This document shows positions 48,601 through 61,300 of a stretch of DNA of 64,000 nucleotides, piece by piece; within the stretch, counting starts at the first letter, position 1, and every line of letters begins with the position of its first letter. Origin of the DNA: Petrolisthes cinctipes. Lineage: Eukaryota > Arthropoda > Malacostraca > Decapoda > Porcellanidae. Location of the stretch: positions 273,501-337,500 of the forward strand of contig JAWQEG010000526.1 of NCBI GenBank assembly GCA_033782935.1. The letters run 5' to 3'. Made by a program: the position numbers and the translations under genes. The notes under the pieces were generated by a model that saw only the letters and a list, made by a program, of their open reading frames with translations, was not told the origin of the DNA and did not search any database.

Positions 48601-50337
48601 TATTTTAGCACTCAGTAGGCATGTACAGATGGCTTCTGGGACCCAAAAATATCGAATTTTCGGGTGTTTTGAGCTTGAATTTGAGATATAAACGGGTACA
48701 GAAGATGCATGCACATATCGACTTTGGGCACCCAAAATATCGATTTTGAGCATGTTTTTGGCCTGTATTTTGAAAATACTCTAACACGGAGTAGTCATGT
48801 ACAGATCGCTTCTAGGACCCAAAAATATCGAATTTTCGAGTGTTTTGAGCCTGAATTTAAGATATAAACGGGTACAGAAGATGCATGCACATATCGACTT
48901 TTGGCACCCAAAATATCGATTTTCAGCATGTTCTGTGCCTGTATTTTGAAAAAACTAACACGGAGTAGGCATGTACAGATCGCTTCTGGTACACAAAAAT
49001 ATCGAAATTTCGATTGTTTTGAGCCTGAATTTGGGAAATAAACGGGTACAGAAGATGCATACACATATTAACTTTGGGCACCTAAAATATCGATTTTCAG
49101 CATGTTTTGGGCATGTATATTGAAAATACTCTAACACGGAGTAGGCATGTACAGATCGCTTCTGGGACCCAAAAATATCGAATTTTCGGGTGTTTTTAGC
49201 CTGAATTTGAGATATAAACGGGTACAGAAGAAGCATGCACATATCGACTTTGGGCACACAAAATATCGATTTTGAGCATGTTTTGGGCCTACATTTTGAA
49301 AATATTCTAGCACTGAGAAGGCATGTGCACACTGCTTCTGGAACCCAAAAATATCGAATTTTAAAGTGTTTTAAACCTGAATTTGGGATGTAAACGGGTA
49401 CAGAAGATGCATGCACATATCGACTTTGGACACCTAAAATATCGATTTTTAGCATGTTTTGAGCCTATATTTTGAAAATATTCTAGCACTGAGTAGGCAT
49501 GTACAGATCGCTTCTGGAACCCAAAAATATCGAATTTTCGAGTGTTTTGAACCTGAATTTGGGATATAAACGGGTAAAGAAGATGCATGCACATATTGAC
49601 TTTGGGCACCCAAAATATAGATTTTGAGCATATTTTGAGCCTGTATTTTGAAAATACTCTAACACGGAGTAGGCATGTACAGATCGCTTCTGGGACACAA
49701 AAATATCGAATTTTCGGGTGTTTTGAGCCTGAATTTGAGATATAAACGGGTACAAAAGATGCATGCACATATCGACTTTGGACACCTAAAATATCGATTT
49801 TTAGCATGTTTTGGCCCCATAACTTCAATATATTTTAGCACTCAGTAGGCATGTACGGATGGCTTCTGGGACCCAAAAACATCGAATTTTCGGGTTTTTT
49901 GAGCCTGAATTTGGGAAATAAACGGGTACAGAAGATGCATACACATATTGACTTTGGGCACCTAAAATATCGATTTTCAGCATGTTTTGTGCCTGTATAT
50001 TGAAAATACTCTAACACGGAGTAGGCATGTACAGATCGCTTCTGGGACCCAAAAATATCGAATTTTCGGGTGTTCTGAACCAGAATTTGAGATATAAACG
50101 GGTACAGAAGATGCATGCACATATCGACTTTGGGCACCTAAAATATTGATTTTCAGCATGTTTTGGGCCTGTATTTTGAAAATACTCTAACACGGAGTAT
50201 GCATGTACAGATCGCTTCTGGGACCCAAAAATATTGAATTTTCTGGTGTTTTGAGCCTGAATTTGGGATATAAACGGGTACAGAAGATGCATACACATAT
50301 TGACTTTGGGCAACTAAAATATCGATTTTCAGCATCT
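48600..50337 (+). repeat. Domain II monomers between the 2,638-bp-offset copies
   Basis: A mosaic of copies of earlier monomers: 48.65-49.06 kb matches the start of domain II, 49.1-49.8 kb matches 46.1-46.6 kb and 49.98-50.3 kb matches 51.39-51.7 kb (offset 1,408). Confidence 0.75.
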
Positions 50338-51238
50338 TTTGGGCCTGTATATTAAAAATACTCTACCACGGAGTAGGCATTTACAGATCGCTTCTGGGAC
50401 CCAAAAATATTGAATTTTCGGGTGTTTTGAGCCTGAATTTGAGATATAAACGGGTACTGAAGATGCATGCACATATCGACTTTGGGCACCTAAAATATCG
50501 ATTTTGAGCATGTTTTGGGCCTGTGTAATGAAAATACTCTAACACGGAGTAGGCATGTACAGATCGCTTCTTGGACACAAAGATATCGAATTTTCGGGTG
50601 TCTTGAGCCTGAATTTGAGATATAAACGGGTACAGAAGATGCAAGCATATATCGACTTTGGGCACCTAAAATATCGATTTCTAGCATGTTTTGGGCGTAT
50701 ATCTTGAAAATATTCTAGCACTGAGTTGGCATATATAGATCGCTTCTGGGACCCAAAAATATCGAATTTTCAAGTGTTTTGAGCCTGAATTTGGGATATA
50801 AACGGGTACAGAAGATGAATACACATATTGACTTTGGGCACCTAAAATATTGATTTCCAGCATGTTTTGGGCCTGTATTTTGAAAATACTCTAACACGGA
50901 GTAGGCATGTACAGATCGCTTCTAGGAACCAAAAATATCGAATTTTCCGGTGTTTTGAGCCTGAATTTGAGATATAAACGTGTACAGAAGATGCATTCAC
51001 ATATCGACCTTTTGCACTTGAAATATCGATTTTTAGCATGTTTTGGGCCCATATTTTGAAAAAATTCTAGCACTGAGTAGGCATGTACAGATCGCTTCTG
51101 GGACCCAAAAATATCGAATTTTCGGGTGTTTTGAGCCTGAATTTGAGATATAAACGGGTACAAAAGATGCATGCACATATCGACTTTGGACACCTAAAAT
51201 ATCGATTTTTAGCATGTTTTGGCCCCATAACTTCAATA
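50338..51238 (+). repeat. 2,638-bp-offset duplication, right copy
   Basis: Copy of 47.70-48.60 kb with few differences, for example CTGTGTAATG for CTGTATTATG and CTTGAAATATCG for CTTAAAATATCG. Confidence 0.83.
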
Positions 51239-54200
51239 TATTTTAGCACTCAGTAGGCATGTACAGATGGCTTCTGGTACCCAAAAAAATCGAATTTTCG
51301 GGTGTTTTGAGCCTGAATTTGGGAAATAAACGGGTACAGAAGATGCATACACATATTGACTTTGTGCACCTAAAATATCGATTTTCAGCATGTTTTGTGC
51401 CTGTATATTGAAAATACTCTAACACGGAGTAGGCATGTACAGATCGCTTCTGGGACCCAAAAATATCGAATTTTCGGGTGTTCTGAACCTGAATTTGAGA
51501 TATAAACGAATACAGAAGATGCATGCACATATCGACTTTGAGCACCTAAAATATTGATTTTCAGCATGTTTTAGGCCTGTATTTTGAAAATACTCTAACA
51601 CGAAGTAGGCATGTACAGATCGCTTCTGGGACCCAAAAATATCGAATTTTCGGGTGTTTTGAGCCTGAATTTGAAATATAAACGGGTACAGAAGATGCAT
51701 GCAGATATCGACTTTGGGCACCTAAAATATCGATTTTTAGCATGATTTGGGCCCATAAATTTAAAAAATTCTAGCACTAAGTAGGCATGTACAGATCGCT
51801 TCTGGGACCCAAAAATATCGAATTTTCTGGTGTTTTGAGCCTGAATTTGGGATATAAACGGGTACAGAAGATGCATACACATATTGACTTTGGGCAACTA
51901 AAATATCGATTTTCAGCATCTTTTGGGCCTGTATATTAAAAATACTCTACCACGGAGTAGGCATATACAGATCGCTTCTGGGACCCAAAAATTTCGAATT
52001 TTCGGGTGTTTTGAGCCTGAATTTTAGATATAAACGGGTACAGAAGATGCATGCACATATCGACTTTGGGCACCCTAAATATCGATTTTGAGCATGTTTT
52101 TGGCCTGTATTTTGAAAATACTCTAACACGGAGTAGTCATGTACACATCGCTTCAGGGATCCAAAAATATCGAATTTTCGAGTGTTTTGAGCTTGAATTT
52201 AAGATATAAACGAGTACAGAAGATGAATGCACATATCGACTTTTGGCACCCAAAATATCGATTTTCAGCATGTTCTGGGCTTATATTTTGAAAATATTCT
52301 AGCACTTAGTAGGTATGTACAGATCGCTTCTGGAACCCAAAAATATCGAATTTTCGGGTGTTTTGAGCCTGAATTTGGGATATAAACGGGTACAGATGAT
52401 GCATACATATATTGACTTTGGGCACCTAAAATATCGATTTTCATCATGTTTTGGGCCTGTATTTTGAAAATACTCTAACACAGAGTAGGCATGTACAGAT
52501 CGCTTCTGGGACCCAAAAATATCGAATTTTCGTGTGTTTTGAGCCTGAATTCGAGATATAAACGGGTACAGAAGATTCATGCACATATCGACTTTAGATA
52601 CCTAAAATATCGATTTTAAGCATGTTTTGAGCCTATATTTTGAAAACATTCTAGCACTGAGTAGGTATGTACAGATCGCTTCTGGGACAAAAAAATATCG
52701 ATTTTTGGGTGTTTTGAGCCTGAATTTGAGATATAAACGGTTACTGAAGATACATGCACATATCGACCTTTTACACCTAAAATATCGATTTTGAGCATGT
52801 TTTGGGTCTGTATCTTGAAAACATTCTAGCAAGGAGTAGGCATATACAGATCGCTTCTGGGACCCAAAAATATCGAATTTTCGGGTTTTTTGAGCCTGAA
52901 TTTGAGATATAAACGGGTACAGAAGATGCATGCACATATTGACTTTGGGCACCTAAAATATCGATTTTTAGCATGTTTTGGGCCCATATTTCGAAAAAAT
53001 TCTAGCACTGAGTAGGCATGTACAGATCGCTTCTGGGACCCAAAAATATTGAATTTTCGGTGTTTTGAGCCTGAATTTGAGATATAAACGGGTACTGAAG
53101 ATGCATGCACATATCGACTTTGGGCACCTAAAATATCGATTTTGAGCATGTTTTGGGCCTGTATTATGAAAATACTCTAACACGGAGTAGGCATGTACAG
53201 ATCGCTTCTGGGAACCAAAAATATCGAATTTTCCGGTGTTTTGAGCCTGAATTTGAGACATAAACGGGTAAAGGAGATGCATGAACATATCGACCTTTTG
53301 CACTTAAAATATCGATTTTTAGCATGTTTTGGGCCCATATTTTGAAAAAATTCTAGCACTGAGTAGGCATGTACAGATCGCTTCTGGGACTAAAAAATAT
53401 CGAATTTTCGGGTGTTTTCAGCCTGAATTTGAGATATAAACGGGTACAAAAGATGCATGCACATATCGACTTTGGACACCTAAAATATCGATTTTTAGCT
53501 TGTTTTGGATCCATAACTTCAATATATTTTAGCACTCAGTAGGCATGTACAGATGGCTTCTGGGACCCAAAAATATCGAATTTTCGGGTGTTTTGAGCCT
53601 GAATTTGGGAAATAAACGGGTACAGATGATGCATACACATATTGACTTTGGGCACCTAAAATATCGATTTTCAGCATGTTTTGTGCATTTATATTGAAAA
53701 TACTCTAACACGGAGTAGGCATGTACAGATCGCTTCTGGGACCCCAAAATATCGAATTTTCGGGTGTTCTGAACCTGAATTTGAGATATAAACGGGTACA
53801 GAAGATGCATGCACATATCGACTTTCGGCACCTAAAATATCAATTTTTAGCATGATTTGGGCCCAAAAACTTAAAAAATTCTAGCACTAAGTAGGCATGT
53901 ACAGATCGCTTCTGGGACCCAAAAATATCGAATTTTCGGGTGTTTTGAGCCTGAATTTGGGATATAAACGGGTACAGAAGATGCATACACATATTGACTT
54001 TGGGCAACTAAAATATCGATTTTCAGCATCTTTTGGGCCTGTATATTAAAAATACTCTACCACGGAGTAGGCATATACAGATCGCTTCTGGGACCCAAAA
54101 ATTTCGAATTTTCGGGTGTTTTGAGACTGAATTTTAAATATAAACGGGTACAGAAGATGCATGAACATATCGACTTTAGACACTTAAAATATCGATTTTT

Positions 54201-54594
54201 TAATATTTTGGGCCTATATTTTGAAAACATTACTGCACTGAGTAGGCATGTACAGATCGCTTCATGGAACGGAAAGTTTTGAATTTTCGGGTGTTTTGAG
54301 CCTGAATTTGAGATATAAACGGGTACAGAAGATCCATGCACATATCGACTTTGGACACCTAAAATATCGATTTTTAGCATGTTTTGAGCCTATATTTTGA
54401 AAACATTCTAGCACTGAGTAGGCATGCACAGATCGCTTCTGGGACCCCAAAATATTGATTTTCGGGTGTTTTGAGCCTGAATTTGGGATATAAACGGGTA
54501 CTTTAGATGCATGCACATATCGACTTTAGACACTTAAAATATCGATTTTTAGCATGTTTTAAGCCTCTATTTTGAAAATATTCCAGCACTGAGT

Positions 54595-54751
54595 AGGCAT
54601 GGACAGATCGCTTCTGGGACCCAAAAATATCGAATTTTCGGGGGTTTTGAGCCTGAGTTTGAGATGCATGCACATATCGACTTTGGGAACCCAAAATATC
54701 GATTTTAAGCATGTTTTGGGCCTACATTTTGAAAACATTCTAGCACTGAGT
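54595..54751 (+). repeat. Shortened domain II monomer (19-bp deletion)
   Basis: The text runs GAGTTTGAGATGCATGCACA, skipping the ATAAACGGGTACAGAAGAT segment. AGAT stands at both deletion ends, a microhomology signature like that of the alpha class but with different limits. A second copy lies at 61.44-61.59 kb. Confidence 0.82.
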
Positions 54752-54929
54752 AGGCATGTACAGATCGCTTCTGGAACCCAAAAATATCGATTTTGAGAGT
54801 GTTTTAAACCTTAATTTGGGATGGAAACGTGTACAGAAGATGCTTGCACATATCGACTTTGGACACCTAAAATATCGATTTTGAGCATGTTTTGTGCCAA
54901 TATTTTGAAAATATTCTAGTACAGAGTAG

Positions 54930-55640
54930 GCATGTACAGATCGCTTCTGGGACCCAAAAATATGGAATTTTCGAGTGTTTTGAGCCTGAATTTGAGATAT
55001 AAACGGGTACAGAAGATGCATGCACATATCGACTTTGGGCACCTAAAATATCGATTTTCATCATGTTTTGGGCCTGTATATTAATAATACTCTAATACGG
55101 AGTAGGCATGTACAGATCGCTTCTGGGACCAAAAAATATCGAATTTTTGTGAGTTTTGAGCCTGAATTTGAGATATAAACGGGTACAGAAGATGCATGCA
55201 CATATCGACTTTGAGCACCCAAAATATCGATTTTTAGCATGTTTTGGGCCTACATTTTGAAAATATTCTAGCACTGAGTAGGCATGTACAGATCGCTTCT
55301 GGGACCCAAAAATATCGAATTTTAGAGTGTTTTGAACCTGAATTTGGGATATAAACGGGTACTGAAGATGCATGCACATATATACTTTGGGCACCTAAAA
55401 TATTGATTTTTACCATGTTTTGATCCCATATCTTGAAAATATTCTAGCACTAAGTAGGCATGTACAGATCGCTTTTGGGACCCAAAAATATCGAATTTTC
55501 GGGTGTTTTGAACATGAATTTGGGATATAAATGGGTACAGAAGATGCATACACATATTGACTTTGGGCAACTAAAATATCGATTTTCAGCATGTTTTGGG
55601 CCTGTATTTTGAAAATACTCTAACACGGAGTAGGCATGTA
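54930..55640 (+). repeat. 1,408-bp-offset duplication, left copy
   Basis: It recurs at 56.34-57.05 kb at an offset of 1,408 (exactly 8 x 176). Shared variants are AATATGGAATTTTCGAG, TATATTAATAATACTCTAA, GAATTTTTGTGAGTTTTG, CATATATACTTTGGGC and TGTTTTGATCCCATAT. Confidence 0.86.
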
Positions 55641-56337
55641 CAGATCGCTTCTGGGACCCAAAAATATCGAATTTTCGGGAGTTTTGAACCTGAATTTGAG
55701 ATATATACGGGTACAGAAGATGCATGCACATATCGACTTTGGGCACCTAAAATATCGATTTTCATCATGTTTTGGGCCTGTATATTGAAAATACTCTATC
55801 ACGGAGTTGGCATGTACAGAACGCTTCTGGGACCAAAAAATATCGAATTTTTGGGAGTTTTGAGCCTGAATTTGAGATATAAACGGGTACAGAAGATGCA
55901 TGAACATATCGACTTTTTGCACCTAAAATATCGATTTTCATCATGTTTTGGGCCTGTTTATTGAAAATACTCTAACACGGAGTAGGCATGTACAGATCGC
56001 TTCTGGGACCCAAAAATATCGAATTTTCCGGTGTTTTGAGCCTGAATTTGGGATATAAACGGATACAGAAGATGCATACACATATTGACTTTGTGCACCT
56101 AAAATATAGATTTTCAGCATTTTTTGTGCCTGTATTTTGAAAATACTCTAACACGGAGTAGGCATGTACAGATCGCTTCTGGGACCCAAAAATATCGAGT
56201 TTTCGGGTGTTTTGAGCCTGAATTTGAGATATAAACGGGTACAGAAGATGCATGCACATATCGACTTTGGGCAATTAAAATATCGATTTTTAGCATGTTT
56301 TTAGCCTATATTTTTAAAACATTCTAGCACTGAGTAG

Positions 56338-57048
56338 GCATGTACAGATCGCTTCTGGGACCCAAAAATATGGAATTTTCGAGTGTTTTGAGCCTGAATT
56401 TGAGATATAAACGGGTACAGAAGATGCATGCACATATCGACTTTGGGCACCTAAAATATCGATTTTCATCATGTTTTGGGCCTGTATATTAATAATACTC
56501 TAATACGGAGTAGGCATGTACAGATCGCTTCTGGGACCAAAAAATATCGAATTTTTGTGAGTTTTGAGCCTGAATTTGAGATATAAACGGGTACAGAAGA
56601 TGCATGCACATATCGACTTTGAGCACCCAAAATATCGATTTTTAGCATGTTTTGGACCTACATTTTGAAAATATTCTAGCACTGAGTAGGCATGTACAGA
56701 TCGCTTCTGGAACCCAAAAATATCGAATTTTAGAGTGTTTTGAACCTGAATTTGGGATATAAACGGTTACTGAAGATGCATGCACATATATACTTTGGGC
56801 ACCTAAAATATTGATTTTTACCATGTTTTGATCCCATATTTTGAAAATATTCTAGCACTAAGTAGGCATGTACAGATCGCTTTTGGGACCCAAAAATATC
56901 GAATTTTCGGGTGTTTTGAGCATGAATTTGGGATATAAATGGGTACAGAAGATGCATACACATATTGACTTTGGGCAACTAAAATATCGATTTTCAGCAT
57001 GTTTTGGGCCTGTATTTTGAAAATACTCTAACACGGAGTAGGCATGTA
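56338..57048 (+). repeat. 1,408-bp-offset duplication, right copy
   Basis: Copy of 54.93-55.64 kb, with a few substitutions (TTTTGGACCTAC for TTTTGGGCCTAC, AAACGGTTACTG for AAACGGGTACTG). Both copies are repeated again by the 6,841-bp duplication (61.77-62.48 and 63.18-63.89 kb). Confidence 0.86.
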
Positions 57049-58299
57049 CAGATCTCTTCTGGGACTCAAAAATATCGAATTTTCGGGTGTTTTGAGCCTG
57101 AATTTGAGATATAAACGGGTACAGAAGATGAATGCACATATCGACTTTGTGCACCTAAAATGTCGATTTTCAGCATGTTTTGGGCTTGTATTTTGAAAAT
57201 ACTCTAACACGGAGTAGGCATGTACAGTTTGCTTCTGGGACCAAAAAATATCGAATTTTCGGGGGTTTTGAGCCTGAATTTGGGAAATAAACGGGTACAG
57301 AAGATGCATACACATATTGACTTTGGGCACCTAAAATATCGATTTTCAGCATGTTTTGGGCCTGTATATTGAAAATACTCTAACACGGAGTAGGCATGTA
57401 CAGATCGCTTCTGTGACCGAAAAATATCGAATTTTTGGGTGTTCTGAACCTGAATTTGAAATATAAACGGGTACAGAAGATGCATGCACATATCGACTTT
57501 GGGCACCTAAAATATTGATTTTCAGCATGTTTTGGGCCTGTATTTTGAAAATACTCTAACACGGAGTAGGCATGTACAGATCGCTTCTGGGACCCAAAAA
57601 TATCGAATTTTCGGGTGTTTTGAGCCTGAATTTGAGATATAAACGGGTACAGAAGATGCATGCACATATCGACTTTGGGCACATAAAATATCGATTTTTA
57701 GCCTGATTTGGGCCCATATATTGAAAAATTTCTAGCACTGAGTAGGCATGTACAGATCGCTTCTGGGACCCAAAAATATCGAATTTTCGGGAGTTTTGAG
57801 CCTGAATTTGAGATAAAAACGGGTACAGAAGATGCATGCACATATCGATTTTGGGCACACAAAATATCGATTTTCAGCATGTTTTGGGCCTGTATTTGGA
57901 AAATACTCTAACACGGAGTAGGCATGTACAGATCGCTTCTGGGACCCAAAAATATCGAATTTTCGGGTGTTTTGAGCCATAATTTGAGATATAAACGGGT
58001 ACAGAAGATGAATGCACATATCGACATAGTGCACCTAAAATGTCGATTTTTATCATGTTTTGGGCCCATATCTTTAATATATTCTAGCACTGAGTAGGCA
58101 TGTACAGATCGCTTCTGGGACCCAAAAATATCGAATTTTAGAGTGTTTTGAGCCTGAATTTGATATATAAACGGGTACAGAAGATGAATGCACATATCGA
58201 CTTTGTGCACCTAAAATGTCGATTTTCAGCATGTTTTGGTCTTGTATTTTGAAAATACTCTAACACGGAGTAGGCATGTACAGTTTGCTTCTGGGACCA

Positions 58300-58320
58300 A
58301 AAAATATCGAATTTTCGGGT
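58300..58320. other. Junction of the 6,841-bp duplication in a chimeric monomer
   Basis: Left of the junction the sequence (about 58.16-58.30 kb) follows 57.11-57.25 kb at offset 1,056 (6 x 176), with the private variants GATGAATGCAC, GTGCACCTAAAATGTCG and CAGTTTGCTTC. Right of it the sequence follows 51,459 onward, with GTGTTCTGAACC and AAACGAATACAG. Both parents share the intervening AAAATATCGAATTTTCGGG, so the exchange occurred within it. Confidence 0.88.
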
Positions 58321-61300
58321 GTTCTGAACCTGAATTTGAGATATAAACGAATACAGAAGATGCATGCACATATCGACTTTGAGCACCTAAAATATTGATT
58401 TTCAGCATGTTTTAGGCCTGTATTTTGAAAATACTCTAACACGAAGTAGGCATGTACAGATCGCTTCTGGGACCCAAAAATATCGAATTTTCGGGTGTTT
58501 TGAGCCTGAATTTGAAATATAAACGGGTACAGAAGATGCATGCAGATATCGACTTTGGGCACCTAAAATATCGATTTTTAGCATGATTTGGGCCCATAAA
58601 TTTAAAAAATTCTAGCACTAAGTAGGCATGTACAGATCGCTTCTGGGACCCAAAAATATCGAATTTTCTGGTGTTTTGAGCCTGAATTTGGGATATAAAC
58701 GGGTACAGAAGATGCATACACATATTGACTTTGGGCAACTAAAATATCGATTTTCAGCATCTTTTGGGCCTGTAAATTAAAAATACTCTACCACGGAGTA
58801 GGCATATACAGATCGCTTCTGGGACCCAAAAATTTCGAATTTTCGGGTGTTTTGAGCCTGAATTTTAGATATAAACGGGTACAGAAGATGCATGCACATA
58901 TCGACTTTGGGCACCCTAAATATCGATTTTGAGCATGTTTTTGGCCTGTATTTTGAAAATACTCTAACACGGAGTAGTCATGTACACATCGCTTCAGGGA
59001 TCCAAAAATATCGAATTTTCGAGTGTTTTGAGCTTGAATTTAAGATATAAACGAGTACAGAAGATGAATGCACATATCGACTTTTGGCACCCAAAATATC
59101 GATTTTCAGCATGTTCTGGGCTTATATTTTGAAAATATTCTAGCACTTAGTAGGTATGTACAGATCGCTTCTGGAACCCAAAAATATCGAATTTTCGGGT
59201 GTTTTGAGCCTGAATTTGGGATATAAACGGGTACAGATGATGCATACATATATTGACTTTGGGCACCTAAAATATCGATTTTCATCATGTTTTGGGCCTG
59301 TATTTTGAAAATACTCTAACACAGAGTAGGCATGTACAGATCGCTTCTGGGACCCAAAAATATCGAATTTTCGTGTGTTTTGAGCCTGAATTCGAGATAT
59401 AAACGGGTACAGAAGATTCATGCACATATCGACTTTAGATACCTAAAATATCGATTTTAAGCATGTTTTGAGCCTATATTTTGAAAACATTCTAGCACTG
59501 AGTAGGTATGTACAGATCGCTTCTGGGACAAAAAAATATCGATTTTTGGGTGTTTTGAGCCTGAATTTGAGATATAAACGGTTACTGAAGATACATGCAC
59601 ATATCGACCTTTTACACCTAAAATATCGATTTTGAGCATGTTTTGGGTCTGTATCTTGAAAACATTCTAGCAAGGAGTAGGCATATACAGATCGCTTCTG
59701 GGACCCAAAAATATCGAATTTTCGGGTTTTTTGAGCCTGAATTTGAGATATAAACGGGTACAGAAGATGCATGCACATATTGACTTTGGGCACCTAAAAT
59801 ATCGATTTTTAGCATGTTTTGGGCCCATATTTCGAAAAAATTCTAGCACTGAGTAGGCATGTACAGATCGCTTCTGGGACCCAAAAATATTGAATTTTCG
59901 GTGTTTTGAGCCTGAATTTGAGATATAAACGGGTACTGAAGATGCATGCACATATCGACTTTGGGCACCTAAAATATCGATTTTGAGCATGTTTTGGGCC
60001 TGTATTATGAAAATACTCTAACACGGAGTAGGCATGTACAGATCGCTTCTGGGAACCAAAAATATCGAATTTTCCTGTGTTTTGAGCCTGAATTTGAGAC
60101 ATAAACGGGTAAAGGAGATGCATGAACATATCGACCTTTTGCACTTAAAATATCGATTTTTAGCATGTTTTGGGCCCATATTTTGAAAAAATTCTAGCAC
60201 TGAGTAGGCATGTACAGATCGCTTCTGGGACTAAAAAATATCGAATTTTCGGGTGTTTTCAGCCTGAATTTGAGATATAAACGGGTACAAAAGATGCATG
60301 CACATATCGACTTTGGACACCTAAAATATCGATTTTTAGCTTGTTTTGGCCCCATAACTTCAATATATTTTAGCACTCAGTAGGCATGTACAGATGGCTT
60401 CTGGGACCCAAAAATATCGAATTTTCGGGTGTTTTGAGCCTGAATTTGGGAAATAAACGGGTACAGATGATGCATACACATATTGACTTTGGGCACCTAA
60501 AATATCGATTTTCAGCATGTTTTGTGCATTTATATTGAAAATACTCTAACACGGAGTAGGCATGTACAGATCGCTTCTGGGACCCCAAAATATCGAATTT
60601 TCGGGTGTTCTGAACCTGAATTTGAGATATAAACGGGTACAGAAGATGCATGCACATATCGACTTTCGGCACCTAAAATATCAATTTTTAGCATGATTTG
60701 GGCCCAAAAACTTAAAAAATTCTAGCACTAAGTAGGCATGTACAGATCGCTTCTGGGACCCAAAAATATCGAATTTTCGGGTGTTTTGAGCCTGAATTTG
60801 GGATATAAACGGGTACAGAAGATGCATACACATATTGACTTTGGGCAACTAAAATATCGATTTTCAGCATCTTTTGGGCCTGTATATTAAAAATACTCTA
60901 CCACGGAGTAGGCATATACAGATCGCTTCTGGGACCCAAAAATTTCGAATTTTCGGGTGTTTTGAGACTGAATTTTAAATATAAACGGGTACAGAAGATG
61001 CATGAACATATCGACTTTAGACACTTAAAATATCGATTTTTTAATATTTTGGGCCTATATTTTGAAAACATTACTGCACTGAGTAGGCATGTACAGATCG
61101 CTTCATGGAACGGAAAGTTTTGAATTTTCGGGTGTTTTGAGCCTGAATTTGAGATATAAACGGGTACAGAAGATCCATGCACATATCGACTTTGGACACC
61201 TAAAATATCGATTTTTAGCATGTTTTGAGCCTATATTTTGAAAACATTCTAGCACTGAGTAGGCATGCACAGATCGCTTCTGGGACCCCAAAATATTGAT

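Larger units (their letters stand above)
51459..58299 (+). repeat. 6,841-bp tandem duplication, left copy
   Basis: About 39 monomers. 51,459-57,159 recurs at 58,300-64,000 with a constant offset of 6,841. I noticed only a handful of differences: GTATATTAAA/GTAAATTAAA (51.93/58.77 kb), TTCCGGTG/TTCCTGTG (53.23/60.07 kb) and TTTGGATCCA/TTTGGCCCCA (53.51/60.35 kb). The last part of the left copy (57,160-58,299) has no second copy inside the window. Confidence 0.92.
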
